DNA of 64,000 nt from Vitellaria paradoxa (Eukaryota; Streptophyta; Magnoliopsida; Ericales; Sapotaceae), in contig CM034233.1 of the NCBI GenBank assembly GCA_019916065.1, forward strand, positions 50,124,009 through 50,188,008, given 5' to 3'. The notes beneath the pieces were generated by a model. That model did not search any database, was not told the origin of the DNA, and saw only the letters and a program-made list of their open reading frames with translations. Made by a program: the position numbers and the translations under genes. Of this stretch, positions 47,496-59,141 are shown piece after piece. The first letter of the stretch is position 1. Each line of letters starts with the position of its first letter.

Positions 47496-49122
47496 CGATA
47501 ATTTTTGAGGAAGTATTTATATGAAAATTTTTATTGTGTTCTTATGACTTGGATACTTTAGTAATGTGTGAATTAAAATTGAGTTTAACGAGGATGTTCT
47601 GCTGGTTGAATGTTGTTCTCCATTTCGATGTATATAAATGACATAGGTGAGGCCATATTAATTTTGATGCGTTTATTGATGGTCGATGATAGTCATTAGT
47701 TGTTGATAATGTGTTGTTAGTGATTGGAATACCAGAGTTATTGGTCATTTTTCCAAGCGGTGTTTGCTGGAGTTTTAAAATTTGCAGGTGCTGTGTTTCT
47801 GTTCAGGCGAGTTGCAGCTTGCAGCTAGGGCAAGTTGAGTTTGAAGTCGCACTAGTATTAGCATTGATTAACTTCTCCAAATTATTCCAGTTTCCAATGC
47901 AAACGATGGCTTCCTTAATAAAAAAAGAAAATGTAGATGCGTTGACCACTTTGCCTCTACTCTGTTAAATAAGTATGTTTTATTTTTATTTCAATGTATT
48001 TATTCCCCCCTCTTGATTATGGTAAAAGAGTATCCCTCCCTCTCTCTCCCCCCTTCCTTCTCCCTCCCTCCCCCATTCATTGACGATATATCAGGTGCAT
48101 TTAAAATTGTATAAATTTGTATAAATTTATAAAAATTAGTGTCTTCTATTTTGCACAATAACAAAAAAATTTAAATTTTACAATCTCGTAATTCTATTTA
48201 TAGAAATTCACAAAATTTTGTATTTTCTTTTTTTAACTCTAAATAGTGCCATTGTAATTAACTGAGATGCAATTCATTTGAAGGTTATTTTTAGTATTTT
48301 GAAATTGTATTTATAAAAAACAATTTTCCAAATTACTATTAAATGTCCTTAAAAAGTGCAAAGATTATCTTTGTGAAATAAAATTATTTAAAAAAAGAAA
48401 AAAAAAAGGCCATTTGTTAAAACTTGGTGGTGATTAAAAAACTCGCAAAGAGTTTAGAGGCAACAAATGGTCTGTTCTTTCGAGATTTGCTACAAAGAAG
48501 ACTTTGTACAAGAGTGTATTTCCTGGCTTATTCGTGTGTCTAACAAGGTGACATTGTCTAGATTTTAATTTAAAAAATATTCCAGGGCAAGTACATACGC
48601 GGGTGTGAGTAAAACATCGGAGTCGTGAATCGATTGTCCATATGCTTTACATATATATATATATATATATAGCATCATTGGCTTATTACAACAGAACTAC
48701 TACTTCTTGCTCAATAGAGCAAAAATGAGAGACAGAAACGAGATCCCTCTAACCTTAACGCATCAATTCAATCCACAATCATCATGATAATAAATACACA
48801 CAAATACATTTTTCCTTTCTTCCTTCAGAGTTGAATCGACCTCAATCAAATTAAAGTCTGAAGGAAAGGATTCATGCTCTCACTTCAAATTAATATTATA
48901 GCTACAAATCTTTGATAAAATTTAGCATGCATGAAATCAGTGCCCCTTCTCCGAAAGTAACACGAAGGGAACTTCCATGGCCCTTCCAAATGAAACAAGA
49001 GTCCCCTAATCCTCTTAGCTTTGTCGAATAGAGTGGTTTCAATATATAAACCACAAGGTTAAGTGCACTCTTAAGGCACAACTCATGTACCTAAGAGATA
49101 GAAAGCAATTTTTCCCAGCTTG
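47496..49122. other. Intergenic DNA, including MITE family A copy 2
   Basis: No gene is recognised. A C/T-rich tract lies at 48004-48074 and a (TA)n tract at 48651-48670. A family A MITE-like element is at about 48094-48250 (GGTGCATTTAAAATTGTATAA ... TTAACTCTAAATAGTGCC, marker AATCTCGTAATTC). The stretch just right of 48900 is probably the 3' untranslated region of the transporter gene. Confidence 0.5.
48094..48250. mobile_element. MITE-like element, family A copy 2
   Basis: Ends are more decayed than in copy 1, but the same AT-rich body and AATCTCGTAATTC marker are present. Confidence 0.5.
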
Positions 49123-50473
49123 TTAAGATTGAGATCTTTCCCGCATTTTTGCTCTCGCGAAAAACACTCCTGCAACCAGACCTACCCACACGCACACACC
49201 CAGAAAAAAAAAAGGAAGTTGGAGCTTATGGTTACTTCGATATCTGGAAGAAAATAACCCAAGCATGAATACAGACACGGTATAGGAAAACATGGGAGAA
49301 TGGCACTTATAGAAAAATAAAATAAAATAAAAAATAATGCTGAAGCGAACACCAACAAAACAAATTGTATATAACTTTATACAATTTTTATTAGTTATAT
49401 ATATATATATATGAATACATTTTCTAAAAACCACCAAAACATTGAAAAAGGATATCAGTAATTCAATATTTTATTCCATAACATACAAAATAAATAGATA
49501 AAGTAACAAAATATGAGTCAACCTTTGAGATTTTAGATAATCAATCTCAAGTGTGTCCCAAGTATGTATGGTGTATCTGATTTGCATCTTGGTGTGTCCA
49601 AGGAATATACATGTCCAATACGCATCGGATGTGGATATAATGCCCTATTTTGGTATATCCATGCTTCGTGAAAAATAACATACTAGAAAAAAAATATAAA
49701 GGCTATGACTTGACAAAACAAGTGCTGCTTTAATTAGTTCAATTGTGCTAGCGGTCAAAGCACCGGTCGCATTGGCAAAGCCTCACTTAATATGGGAATG
49801 TCAGCCACAAAAAAAAAAAAAAAAATGGAGAAAACTTACCAAAGAATATGCTTGCGGAGTTCTCTAGACTTGTAGGGACGTTGAACAGAACAATGCCAGC
49901 AACAGAGAGGGGAATTTTATTTAGTGATCCCACAAGGCTACAGAAGAGGAAGGATTTGCCAAGAAACAAAATAAATCATTAGGTTATTGAACAGATTATT
50001 AAATTTGCAATTACTGTTAACAGATACAAGTTAAACTGAACCCAGACTGTTAAGGCACCGAAAGGAGACGTGCTAGAGCCTCAGATAAAAATTTGATTCT
50101 GTCTGAAAATATGGTTTAAATGTCAGCTTTGTATGTGAAATTAATTTGCTCGATCAGTTTGCATGAAGCCTTGACCAAACACAGCCAACCAGAAATTCAT
50201 ACTTTGTCAACCCAGAACTAGCGCAATTTCAAACAATCATTTGTGGCACAAGGATCTAATAACTGATTCATGATTAATATCACACCAAGTTGCATGGCTT
50301 GAAAACAAACTGAAATATTCACGATATTAGATTCTTACAAAAATCTTTGGCCTTACCTATATGTAGTGGCCCCTGTTTGATGAAGAAACCACATGGAAGT
50401 GAAGCTAATAGCTAGACCCAAAAATCCACTCATTGTTATCACCAACCAAAAGATGGGCATCCCCAAAAGTGGT
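49123..50473 (-). CDS. C-terminal three exons of a GONST-type Golgi nucleotide-sugar transporter (partial)
   Basis: Exons (minus) 50473-50357, 49937-49840 and 49181-49123 join in phase with GT-AG introns. They code for PLLGMPIFWLVITMSGFLGL, AISFTSMWFLHQTGATTY, GSLNKIPLSVAGIVLFNVPT, SLENSASIFFG, LVAGVFFARAKMRERSQS and a stop. This is the end of the drug/metabolite-transporter fold of plant nucleotide-sugar antiporters, closest in my recollection to the GDP-mannose transporters GONST1/2, including the GSLNKIP signature that contacts the nucleotide sugar. These proteins exchange the sugar nucleotide for GMP across the Golgi membrane. The first base of the first exon completes a codon from an upstream exon, which I could not find in 50474-53000. 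Either a very long TE-filled intron or a truncated gene. Confidence 0.85.
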
Positions 50474-50621
50474 CTGTCATGTTTTGAAAAATGCACAAGG
50501 GTCAATAAAACAAACAGAAGACTGATATATATAACTGAGCACCAGCTGTAGCTAATAAAATGAATAGATTCTGTTAGGGAAAAATGTTATAGCTGTGTTC
50601 CACAAAGACTGAAGATCTAAG

Positions 50622-51062
50622 AAGCACGGATACTTCTACAAAAGTGACATACTGGTGTCGTTTCATGTTGTATACCTACAATCACCCGATACTTAAGAGA
50701 GTGACATATTTATAACTTCTACGTATATAAAACATATTGTAGTTTTGAAAAAGAAAACTTGCAATCAAATGATAAAATAAAAATGATATGAATTACATTT
50801 ATTTTTTTATTTTAGGAATTTTAAAATCTAAACTTTTGAATTTGTTTGTAAATACGATCTTTTAAAATAGGTATGAATAAAAGACAAATGCATTTATATT
50901 ATAAAAATGAATTAAGTAGTAGTTTTTTCATATACATAGGTAAAATTATATATTTATTCATTAATGTGTCCCTACTGTGTTATAATTTGGTAATTTTAAA
51001 AATTGATGTGTTAGGGTATTCGTGTTGTGTCATACCCGTATTGCATGTCAGTATTTGTGCTT
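50622..51062. mobile_element. MITE-like element near the transporter exons
   Basis: AAGCACGGATACTTC and GTGACATACTGGTGTCG at the left are inverted with respect to GTGTCATACCCGTATTG and GTCAGTATTTGTGCTT at the right. About 440 bp, AT-rich and non-coding. A partial relative (CCAATACGCATCGG, ATATCCATGCTTCG) is at about 49545-49670. Confidence 0.5.
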
Positions 51063-51389
51063 TATAGCTGAAGACAAACCTAAGTACAGCAGTACATCGG
51101 AAACCCAAAAAAAAAAAAAAGTGATGCAGACCTATGTATGGGCATCAGGGGATGGGAAATGATGCAAATTAGAATAGAGAGATAAGAACTTGGAGGAAAT
51201 ATGTCATGTACAAAATGCTAGTTAGCCCCATGGTTTTAGAAGGAAAATTTTTTATATGGTCTTGAACGACAACAACTTAGGATTAGATAGTTTGCATTTA
51301 AAGTTGAGGATAATTGATGCACAAACCTTACACTGGACTAATGCAGCTCAACAGAAATTTTTGTATATGATTGGAAGGTCTCCTACCTT

Positions 51390-51970
51390 GTTTTGGAGTT
51401 AGGAATAGGAAACGATAACAATGTTTTTCGTAGGTTAAAAAGCGAAGGAATTGACGCTATTGCACCTAGGAGTCCACACTTGCAGGCACTACTGAGGTAT
51501 TCCAACCACGTTCCAGACTATAAGGAGTCAACAGTTTGGAGAGCAGGAGTCAACACCTTGGACCAGCAGAGCCATGATCTAGTAGAGGAGCTTTAGAGAC
51601 CAAGACTTGACACCTTTGTCTAGAAAGTCAAGTTTAAAGACTTAGCATTGAGGAGTCAAAGACTTAGAGGGCCGGATTTGACACCTTAGACCAGAAAAGA
51701 TCTAAACCCAGTCATGGAGGAGTCGATACCTGAGTCCACCTTGAAGAGTAGCCCTGTTAAACGAACCAACAATTACACTAAAGATACCAAGATCCAAGCC
51801 CAGTACTAAAGGAGTTAACACCTGAAGAAGAAGAAGTCCACAACTAAGGATAAAGGACTGCCCAGAGAAATGTACTGCTTCAAGGAATGGACCAATGGGC
51901 TCAAGGTACACCTCTGTCAAGAAATCTGACATTAGAGGCAAGAAATCAGGTAAAGATTTTGGGGATCTTA
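51390..51970. repeat. Degenerate direct repeats around GGAGTCAACACCT
   Basis: AGGAGTC/AGGAGTT followed by (A/G)ACACCT-like words recurs about six times at irregular 30-90-bp spacing. Possibly an LTR or satellite remnant; no edges or coding were recognised. Confidence 0.4.
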
Positions 51971-52439
51971 CAATAAATGATCAGCAACAAGAAGTTTGAC
52001 AAAAATACTTTAAAAGAAGGTTTTGAACACCTTTGAGAATACGCAAAAGCACATCAATGAGCATTAATTACGATCATACAACAAAACCCTGGCAATTCCG
52101 CAATTTTGTGTTCTTCATTGTATTTATAAACTTTTTAGGGAGATTTTTCACTATGAAAATTATAATTATACTTATTTATTATCTTTGACAACGGATAAAT
52201 ACTCTTGTAAGGGTTGTATGCATTCTAGTACTCAATATGAGTTCAGTATTGAGTAATGATGGGAGAATTCTAATTATGTCAGATGGCAGGTCTCTTTCAT
52301 TTGAAGAGTTGGGAAGCTTCTCTGCTTCATATTTGTTTAGGTATGCCAATGATTGCTTCAAATGTGACTTTACAGGAGTGTACCAGTCAGTCAAGTACAA
52401 AGATAGGAATTTTTTTTTCTTTTTTTTTTTTTGGGGGGG

Positions 52440-53935
52440 GGGGGTGTTGGATAATTAAGAAGAGGAAATTGTTTTGGGATGAACTGTATGATATGGCTTT
52501 CCAATGAGAGGATCCATGGTATATTGGTGAGGATTTCAATTAAGTGAGATTTATACAACGTTGGGGGGTGAGTCAGTTTTTAACTCTATGAGAAGTTTCC
52601 CTGACTTCATCAGATAGTTGGGATTAATTGATCTATATTATCAAGAGGCAGCTATACGAGGTCCAATTCATATAGCAGATCCAAAATTGCTAGGCTACTA
52701 GTAATTTGCAACCTAGAAAGAACACTTTCCTGAGATGGTATAGTCCCTTTTGACTAGAATGACCTCATATCATTTCCCAATCTTGTTGAACTGTGAAAGC
52801 ATAGTGACCCTTCCCTGTTCAGAGTCAGGTATGTTGCGAGTGGAAGGGTTCAATGAGATGATTCAAGAGTGGTGGAGTTAACAGGTCAATGGCAATCCAA
52901 GTTGTCTTTCTAGTTGAACTCCAGAGAATTAAAACAGACCTGTAAGAGTGGAATATAGAGCCTTTCAGCAAAATCAAAGCGCAAAAAGTCAAATCAATGG
53001 ATGAGCTTTCACAGATGGGACCATCGCAATGAGAACAGATCCATGTCAGAAGTTGATTTATTTTGAAGGGAGAAATAAACAGAATTGAGTTCGAAAGGTT
53101 AGCCAAAATATAGGTGTGCTGGCACCAAAAGTTATGGCTTAAAGACTAAATGGCTAGTGCTCACATATGCTTTAATCACATTGACAAGGAAATAATTGAT
53201 GGGAGAGTTTCTGAGAGGGAGGAGATATCATCGCTGAAGATAGTGACAGAGTGCCTAGTGCTCACAGGCGCTTTCAACACATTGACAAGGTATTAACTGA
53301 TGGGATAGCTTTGGAGAGGGGAGGCATGGTGGATTTTTATTGAAAGCTCTTGTTGAGAAGGGAACAATAACGGCCTAGACATAATAACTTGGATCAACCT
53401 ACCATTTACAGCGCTAAAAATTTGACCTGGAATGTGACGTTTCTGAGGAGGAAGCAGGCCTTGCAGTATTGCATGGAGACAAGACCCTTGGTCCTTATGG
53501 GATGACACTAGTCTTCTTAGTAGCTGGAATGTTTTAAAGAAATATATTATGCATGGTTTTAATGAATTTTATGTATATGGGAGATTTTAAAAAGCCTTAA
53601 TGTGTTACTCATTACTTTAATCCCAAAAAAAAGAGTGCAGTGGATGTTTGAGATTTCAGGCCGATAATCCTAATAGGAAGTTTGTACATACTAATAGTCT
53701 CAGTGTTCGGTGATAAGATTGAAGCATGTTCTCAAAAGTGTAGTGTCTAAGACCCAAAACATTTGTCGAGGTTACCAAATCATTGACAATATTCTTGTGA
53801 CGAATGAGGTGGTGGACACTAGATTAAAAAGTGGGGATCCTTGGGGTTATTTGCAAGATTGACGTGAAGAAAACCTATCATCATGTAAATTGGAATTTTT
53901 TATTGTACAGATTCGTGAGAATGGGTTTTGGAATT
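52440..53935 (+). mobile_element. LINE (L1-type) ORF2 remnant
   Basis: Plus-strand translation with many stops shows the endonuclease end (WDELYDMAF...PWYIGEDFN...VRF) at 52470-52570, FPDFI-x-LGLIDL at 52595-52635, and RT blocks at 53640-53930: DFRPI-type start, SLYILIVS..., RLKHVLKSVVSKTQN, IIDNILVTNEVVDT and KIDVKKTYHHVNWNFL, where the last contains the first catalytic Asp region. No 3' end, poly-A tail or target duplication was found, so it is an internal fragment. Confidence 0.8.
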
Positions 53936-53939
53936 GTTA

Positions 53940-54640
53940 ATGCAGAAATGTAATTAGCAAAAGGGTATATTTGTCTGCACAAATTTATTAGTATAACACA
54001 ACTTACACAACCCTATTCGGGTGTCAAGCCGTTCAGTACTTCCTTGTTCATTATATTGTATTAAAACAAAGATTAGAGATGTCAATAAGACAAGTACAAG
54101 AGAGTACTGGATACCCCACATGACCAAACACTTTAAAAAACCAATTGGGAAATGCCCTAATATGATTGGATGAGTTTGGGATTAAAATTTAATACTCGTG
54201 CCGAGTATGGGACGGGTTTGGGATTTATCCATAGAATACTCGATATCTGGTACTCGTTTATGTTTATACAGTGCCAACTAGATACCCGTTTAATATAATA
54301 TAGTATATTAGTATAAATTTAAATAATTACAATTTTGTCCCTAAAATAAAATAATTAAACTCTTAGACCTATGGTTATTTGATTGTGGATTATCATCAGG
54401 TGGTTCATATTTTAAAGTGATAGTTAAATGATTAGTTTTGTAAAGTCATTTGAATATACAAGTAATGATTCAAACCTATATACACTACTAGTAATTACCT
54501 GTACCTAAAAGCACAAAAATATAATTTGGCGTGCAAATAACTTAAATTTATATTTATAAAGTAAATCTACATTAAAAATTGTAAAAATAACCTATAACAA
54601 TAAAAATCAGTAATCAAAAAAAACTAAGGTACCCATATAG
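53940..54640. other. AT-rich segment, no gene seen
   Basis: Holds GGGACGGGTTTGGGATTTATCC (near 54208) and TACTCG words that have inverted-looking partners near 55640-55780, suggesting the edges of a larger decayed DNA transposon. Confidence 0.35.
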
Positions 54641-55293
54641 CGTTTAATGAAGGTATAAAATTTTATTATTTATTACAAATATTATCACATTTTTTAAAAT
54701 ATTAATTTAAAAAATTTCATATAAAAAGTATTTCAAAAAAATATAGAAAAAGTGAGAGAGTATGTTTTCATATGAAATGACCGAAAAGACAATCTAATTA
54801 GAAAGAAAAAATAATCTTGACCATCGAGTAAATCCAACGGTTGAAAACATTTCAAGTTCAAAACTTTAAGTTTCCTTATTATATAGATGATGTATATATT
54901 CAAAATTTAAGTTTTAAGCACATTAAAATTGAAATTTTAATTTAAACGTTTATTTTTTAATAAATTTTTTTAAAAAATTAAAATTTAAACATAATTTTTT
55001 TTTTTTAAATTTAGATAATTTTGTCTAATGAGTATTTATATATTGTTTAATAAATGTGTACAATTTTATTATTTATTACAAATATTATCACATTTTTTAA
55101 AATCTTAATTTAAAAACTTTTATATATAAGAGTATTAAAAAAATATGAGAAGAGTGAGGGATTATATTTTCATGTGAAGTGATCGAAAAGACAACAAAAG
55201 CGAAGAGAGAAAGAAGTAATCCTTACTATTGAATAAATCTAACGGTTAAAAATATACAAATGTTAAATCAATGAGCTATATTGTTATATAGAT
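54641..55293. repeat. ~250-bp direct duplication about 403 bp apart
   Basis: 54641-54890 and 55041-55293 are diverged direct copies. Shared words: TTTTATTATTTATTACAAAT, ATTATCACATTTTTTAAAAT, TGACCGAAAAGACAA/TGATCGAAAAGACAA and AAATCCAACGGTT/AAATCTAACGGTT, with TTATATAGAT after each. Confidence 0.85.
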
Positions 55294-55386
55294 ATATTTT
55301 GTAGTTTATTTGAATGAGATTTTTTTTTTAATTTTTAGCTTAACATGAAGAATAATAAAAATCTTGATAGAAGAAAATCTATATGA

Positions 55387-55526
55387 AGGAGTTTGGAGTT
55401 GTAAAAGTTCGTATAAATTTGTACAAGTTGCAGTCTCGTAATTCGTGTAATGAGTAGAAATTTTGAATTTTATAAAAATTTGTAGAGATTTATTTATTTA
55501 TTTTGTAGAGCTCCAAACACACACCA
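55387..55526. mobile_element. MITE-like element, family A copy 3
   Basis: GGAGTTTGGAGTTGTAAAAG at the left and AGAGCTCCAAACACACACC at the right, with AGTCTCGTAATTCGTGT inside. The clearest match to copy 1. Confidence 0.6.
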
Positions 55527-55639
55527 CAGATATTCACAAATATATTTACTGAGCATTACAAAAACACATCAACTGTTTTAAAAAATACAATTTCTAAACA
55601 GTTTTTAACAGATCTTTTTAAACGGGTATATAAGGTTGA

Positions 55640-55795
55640 AACGGGACGGGACGGGATAGGTTAGGTTTGGGACAGGATAGGTTTGAGTAAAATAAACGGA
55701 TTTAAGACGATAATAGGTAAGAAAAAATAAACAGGTTTAGTAATTGTAATGGCTAATTAGATGGATACCCGACCTGTTTATAGCCCTAACAGAGA
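55640..55795 (-). mobile_element. Possible hAT-like terminal region
   Basis: The minus strand begins TAGGGCTATAAACAGGTCGG, followed by several CCCGTCCCG/CCTATCCTG words. A TAGGG start with subterminal C/G repeats is reminiscent of hAT ends. The other end and an 8-bp duplication were not established. Confidence 0.3.
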
Positions 55796-56070
55796 TCTAT
55801 CACCTCTGACCAATGCCCTACCACCTGAATAGGCGACCCTTTTCTTTTTATACATGCATAAATATTGTTTCCGAAATCAAAGAAAATTTTCTTCTATATT
55901 ACTATGCACGCTATACCTCCCCATTTATTATACAAAAGAACATCTATAGAAGGAAATTAAACCCCTACAAATTAGCTCCTAATATCTCCTAGACATAGAA
56001 ACATTTACTAATCTAATTCTACTTCCCAACAATAATTCAATTACAATCCCACAATCATTGGAATATCTAC

Positions 56071-56085
56071 ACTCCCCCTCAAGTT
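56071..56085 (-). other. Copia polypurine tract and 3' LTR start
   Basis: The minus strand reads TTGAGGGGGAG, then TGTAGATATTCC. This defines the inner edge of the 3' LTR. Confidence 0.75.
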
Positions 56086-56139
56086 GAATCATAGATATTG
56101 ATCATATCCAACTTGCAAATAAAATCATCGAAATTTTGC

Positions 56140-57870
56140 CTTGGCAATTCTTTGGTGAAGATGTCAACAGCTTGTTCTTTTGTGGGAACATAAGTCATAT
56201 AAATAGTTTCATCTTCCACCTTTTCCTTGATAAAATGTCGGTCCACCTCTATAAGTTTAGTCCTGTCATGCTAAACTGGATTGAAAGAGATGTTAATGGC
56301 TGCCTTATTATCACAGTACAATTTGATAGGAAACTCCACCACGATCTGTAGTTCTCTCAAGAGTCTTCGAATCTACGGTCCTTTACACATTTCTTATGCA
56401 ACAGCTCTAAACTCAACTTCAACACTACTTGCCACAACATTTTGTTTTTTACTTCTCCATGTCACCAAATTTCCCCGTACAAAGGAGCAGCACCCAATGG
56501 TAGATATTCTTTCTTCTGTTGAATTTGCCCAATTAGCATCTGTGAAAATTTCTACTTCCTTGCTTTTCCCCCTTTTTAAACAATAGGCCCTTGCCTAGGG
56601 AGCCTTTGAGATAGCTAAGGATCTTCTATACAACCTCTAGGTGAGTTTCCTTCAGTAAGTGCATATGTTGGCTCACTACACTTACTGCAAAGGCAATATC
56701 AGGTCTAGTATGTGAAAAGTAAATTAGTCTACCTACTAACCTCTGATACCTTTCCCTGTCAACCAATTTTCCAACCTCTTTTGTTCTCTTCCCTGCTTCA
56801 ATAGGAGTCTCACTTGCTTTGCAACCAAGCATGCCAATTTTAGTCAGAAGATCAAGTACATACTTCCGCTAAGAAACACTGATGCCCTTCGTTGATTTGG
56901 TCACTTCCATTCCCAAAAAGCACTGCATCTGGCCGAGGTCCTTGACTTCAAACTTGTTGGCTAAGACCTCCTTCAATCTTTCTATCTCCACTTGATTATC
57001 ACCAATGAGAATAATATCATCGACATACACAATCAGAATTATCAACTTTCCATCTTTGGACTACTGAAAAAACATTGTATGATCTGACTATCCCTGTCGA
57101 TATCCTTGTTCTTTAACTACTTTTGCAAATTTGTCAAACCAAGCTCTTGGAGATTATTGGAGTCCATGCAAGGCCTTCTTAAGTTTGCAGGCTAGATTTT
57201 CTTCACCCTTTTTACAAAATCATGATGGCAACATCATGTAGACCTCTTCTTCTAGTTCTCCATTTAGAAAAGCATTCTTGATACCTAACTGTTGTAGTGG
57301 CCAATCCAAATTGGCTGCCAAAGACAATAGGACCCAGATGGTGTTAAGTTTTGCCACTAGTGCAAAGGTCTCCGTGTAGTCAATGCCATATGTTTGAATG
57401 AACCATTTTGCCACCAACCGGGCTTTGTATCACTCTATTGTGCCATCACTGTACTTCACTGTGAACACTCATTTGCATCGAACTGGTTTCTTCCCTCTCG
57501 GTAGATCCATCACTTCCCAAATCCCATTTTTCTCCAGTGCTCTCATTTCCTCCATTACTGTCTCCCTCCATTCACAAGTCTTCAAGGCTTCCTGAATATT
57601 CTTAGGAATTTTTATGCTATCAAGGTTACATGTAAAAGTACGACACCCTGTAGACAAAGCATTGTAAGATATAAACTTTGAAATAGGATGGAGAGTACAT
57701 AAACAGGGTTGTTTTCTAAGAGCAATGGGTAAATCAGAATCATCGGGTTTAGATGTGTTCAAGAGAGATTCTGTCATCAGATCTGAAGTTGAAGGAGACT
57801 TATGATTACTTAGATCTATCACTGGGTTCAATTCTGGTAGTGCTTTGAGTGGGGGTTCTCTCAAGACTTA
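56140..57870 (-). pseudogene. Copia reverse transcriptase and RNase H
   Basis: RT: WRETVMEEMRALEKNGIWEV and LPRGKKPV near 57470-57560, then [38 protein letters not shown] and VYM (57220-57400). The YVDD region follows near 57010-57040, then MLGCKASETPIEA and LVGRLIYFSHTRPDIAFAVS (56626-56832), the classic LVGKLIYLSxTRPDIAYAVS block. RNase H end: VDRHFIKEKV, YVPTKEQAVDIFTK near 56140-56240. In-frame stops and frameshifts throughout. Copia placement is certain from these motifs. Confidence 0.88.
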
Positions 57871-59090
57871 GATTCCGACCTCCTTAAGTAAACCAACATC
57901 TCCTTATCACTTTGCTTTCTTGCATCTCCCCCTAAATTCAAGTGTCCTTCAATCCATGGCAGAGGAGAGGAAGTCAGTGTAGGATTAGAAGTAGTGTTTT
58001 GGATGGGAGGATCAAAAATCCACATCAAAGTCAAAAACCTGACCTTCACTGATATTCTCCCCCTAAAGTAGGGACCTTGAGTAGTAGGAAGTGTTTTCAA
58101 AGAAGGTAACATAAAGGCTGACAAAGATTTTTTTTGGTAGCTAGATAATAGCACTTATAACATTTCTGGGTAGGAGAATAGCCAATAAACACACACTAAA
58201 GGGCCCGAGGATCCAATTTAGTGCGATGATGAGCATGAACATGGACAAAAGCTATACAGCCGAAGACTCTGAGAGGAAGAGTAGAGCTCAGCCGAGTGGT
58301 AGGAAAGACTCTTGAAACTTTTGGAGAGGTGATGCAAATGATAGGACCTTATTGGCATTCTATCGATGAGATAAGTAGTTGTTAGGATGGCATCGCCCTA
58401 GAAGAGTTTGAGTATGTTGGTAGTGAAGAGTAAGGCTTGGGCAACTTTAAGAATATGTTTGTTCTTTCTTTCATGAACCCCATTTTGCTGCAGGGTATCA
58501 ACACAAGAGCTTTGGTGAATTATACTATGTCCTTGAAGATAGGTGCCCAATATAGGTTAAAATATCCATTGCCATTATCAGTTCGGAAGATTTGAACTTG
58601 TGTGTGGAATTGTGTTTGCATCATGGAATGGAAATTGATAAACATTGAACAAGCCTCAGTTTTGTCATGTAACAGGTAAACCCAACAAATACAAATATGA
58701 TCATCAATGAAAGTAACAAACCATTTTGTGTGGGTTCGGATAGGAGTGCAATACGGACCTCACAAATCACTGTGAATTATAGAAAATGGCATAAAAAGTT
58801 TATAAGTAGATGTGGGGAATGAAGTACGATGGTGTTCTGCAAATTCACAAGACTCACATTGAACATCAAAGGCCATTTTATTCAAGCAAATAGAAGGGAA
58901 CAGACGTGTCATACATTGAAAGTTTGAATAACCTGGTTTAGAATGCCATAACAAAAATTCACTAGCTTTAGATGCTGGACACAAGCCCCTCTTATTATCT
59001 TCTACAAAATAGTAGAGACCCTCACACTCCTTAACACTGCCAATCGTCTTCCCCGATGATAGGTCCTAAAATACACAATGAGAGGGAAGA
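57861..59090 (-). pseudogene. Copia integrase remnant
   Basis: Near 58760-58984 the GAG-pre-integrase/zinc region reads LLWHSKPGYSNFQCMTRLFP, then CESCEFAEHHRTSFP, the usual H-C-C arrangement (WHxRLGH...CxxCxxxKxxRxxFP), and IIHSDL, the start of the core. Leftward, 58160-58760 holds the broken core and 57861-58154 the C-terminal region (CLVYS-type to the Pro-rich linker). Confidence 0.78.
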
Positions 59091-59141
59091 AATTTAGCAG
59101 AGCAATTAGAGTCTTTTGTCAACTTGTGATATGGATGCTTT

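Larger units (their letters stand above)
55850..59141 (-). mobile_element. Ty1/copia retrotransposon remnant, 3' part
   Basis: The minus strand carries, in copia order, integrase (58140-59090), RT (56620-57870) and RNase H (56140-56610), then a polypurine tract and the start of the 3' LTR (TGTAGATATTCC at 56071, running left to an edge I could not fix near 55850). Gag, protease and the 5' LTR are absent: the sequence stops at 59141 where the next element's LTR begins. All domains are broken. Confidence 0.87.
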
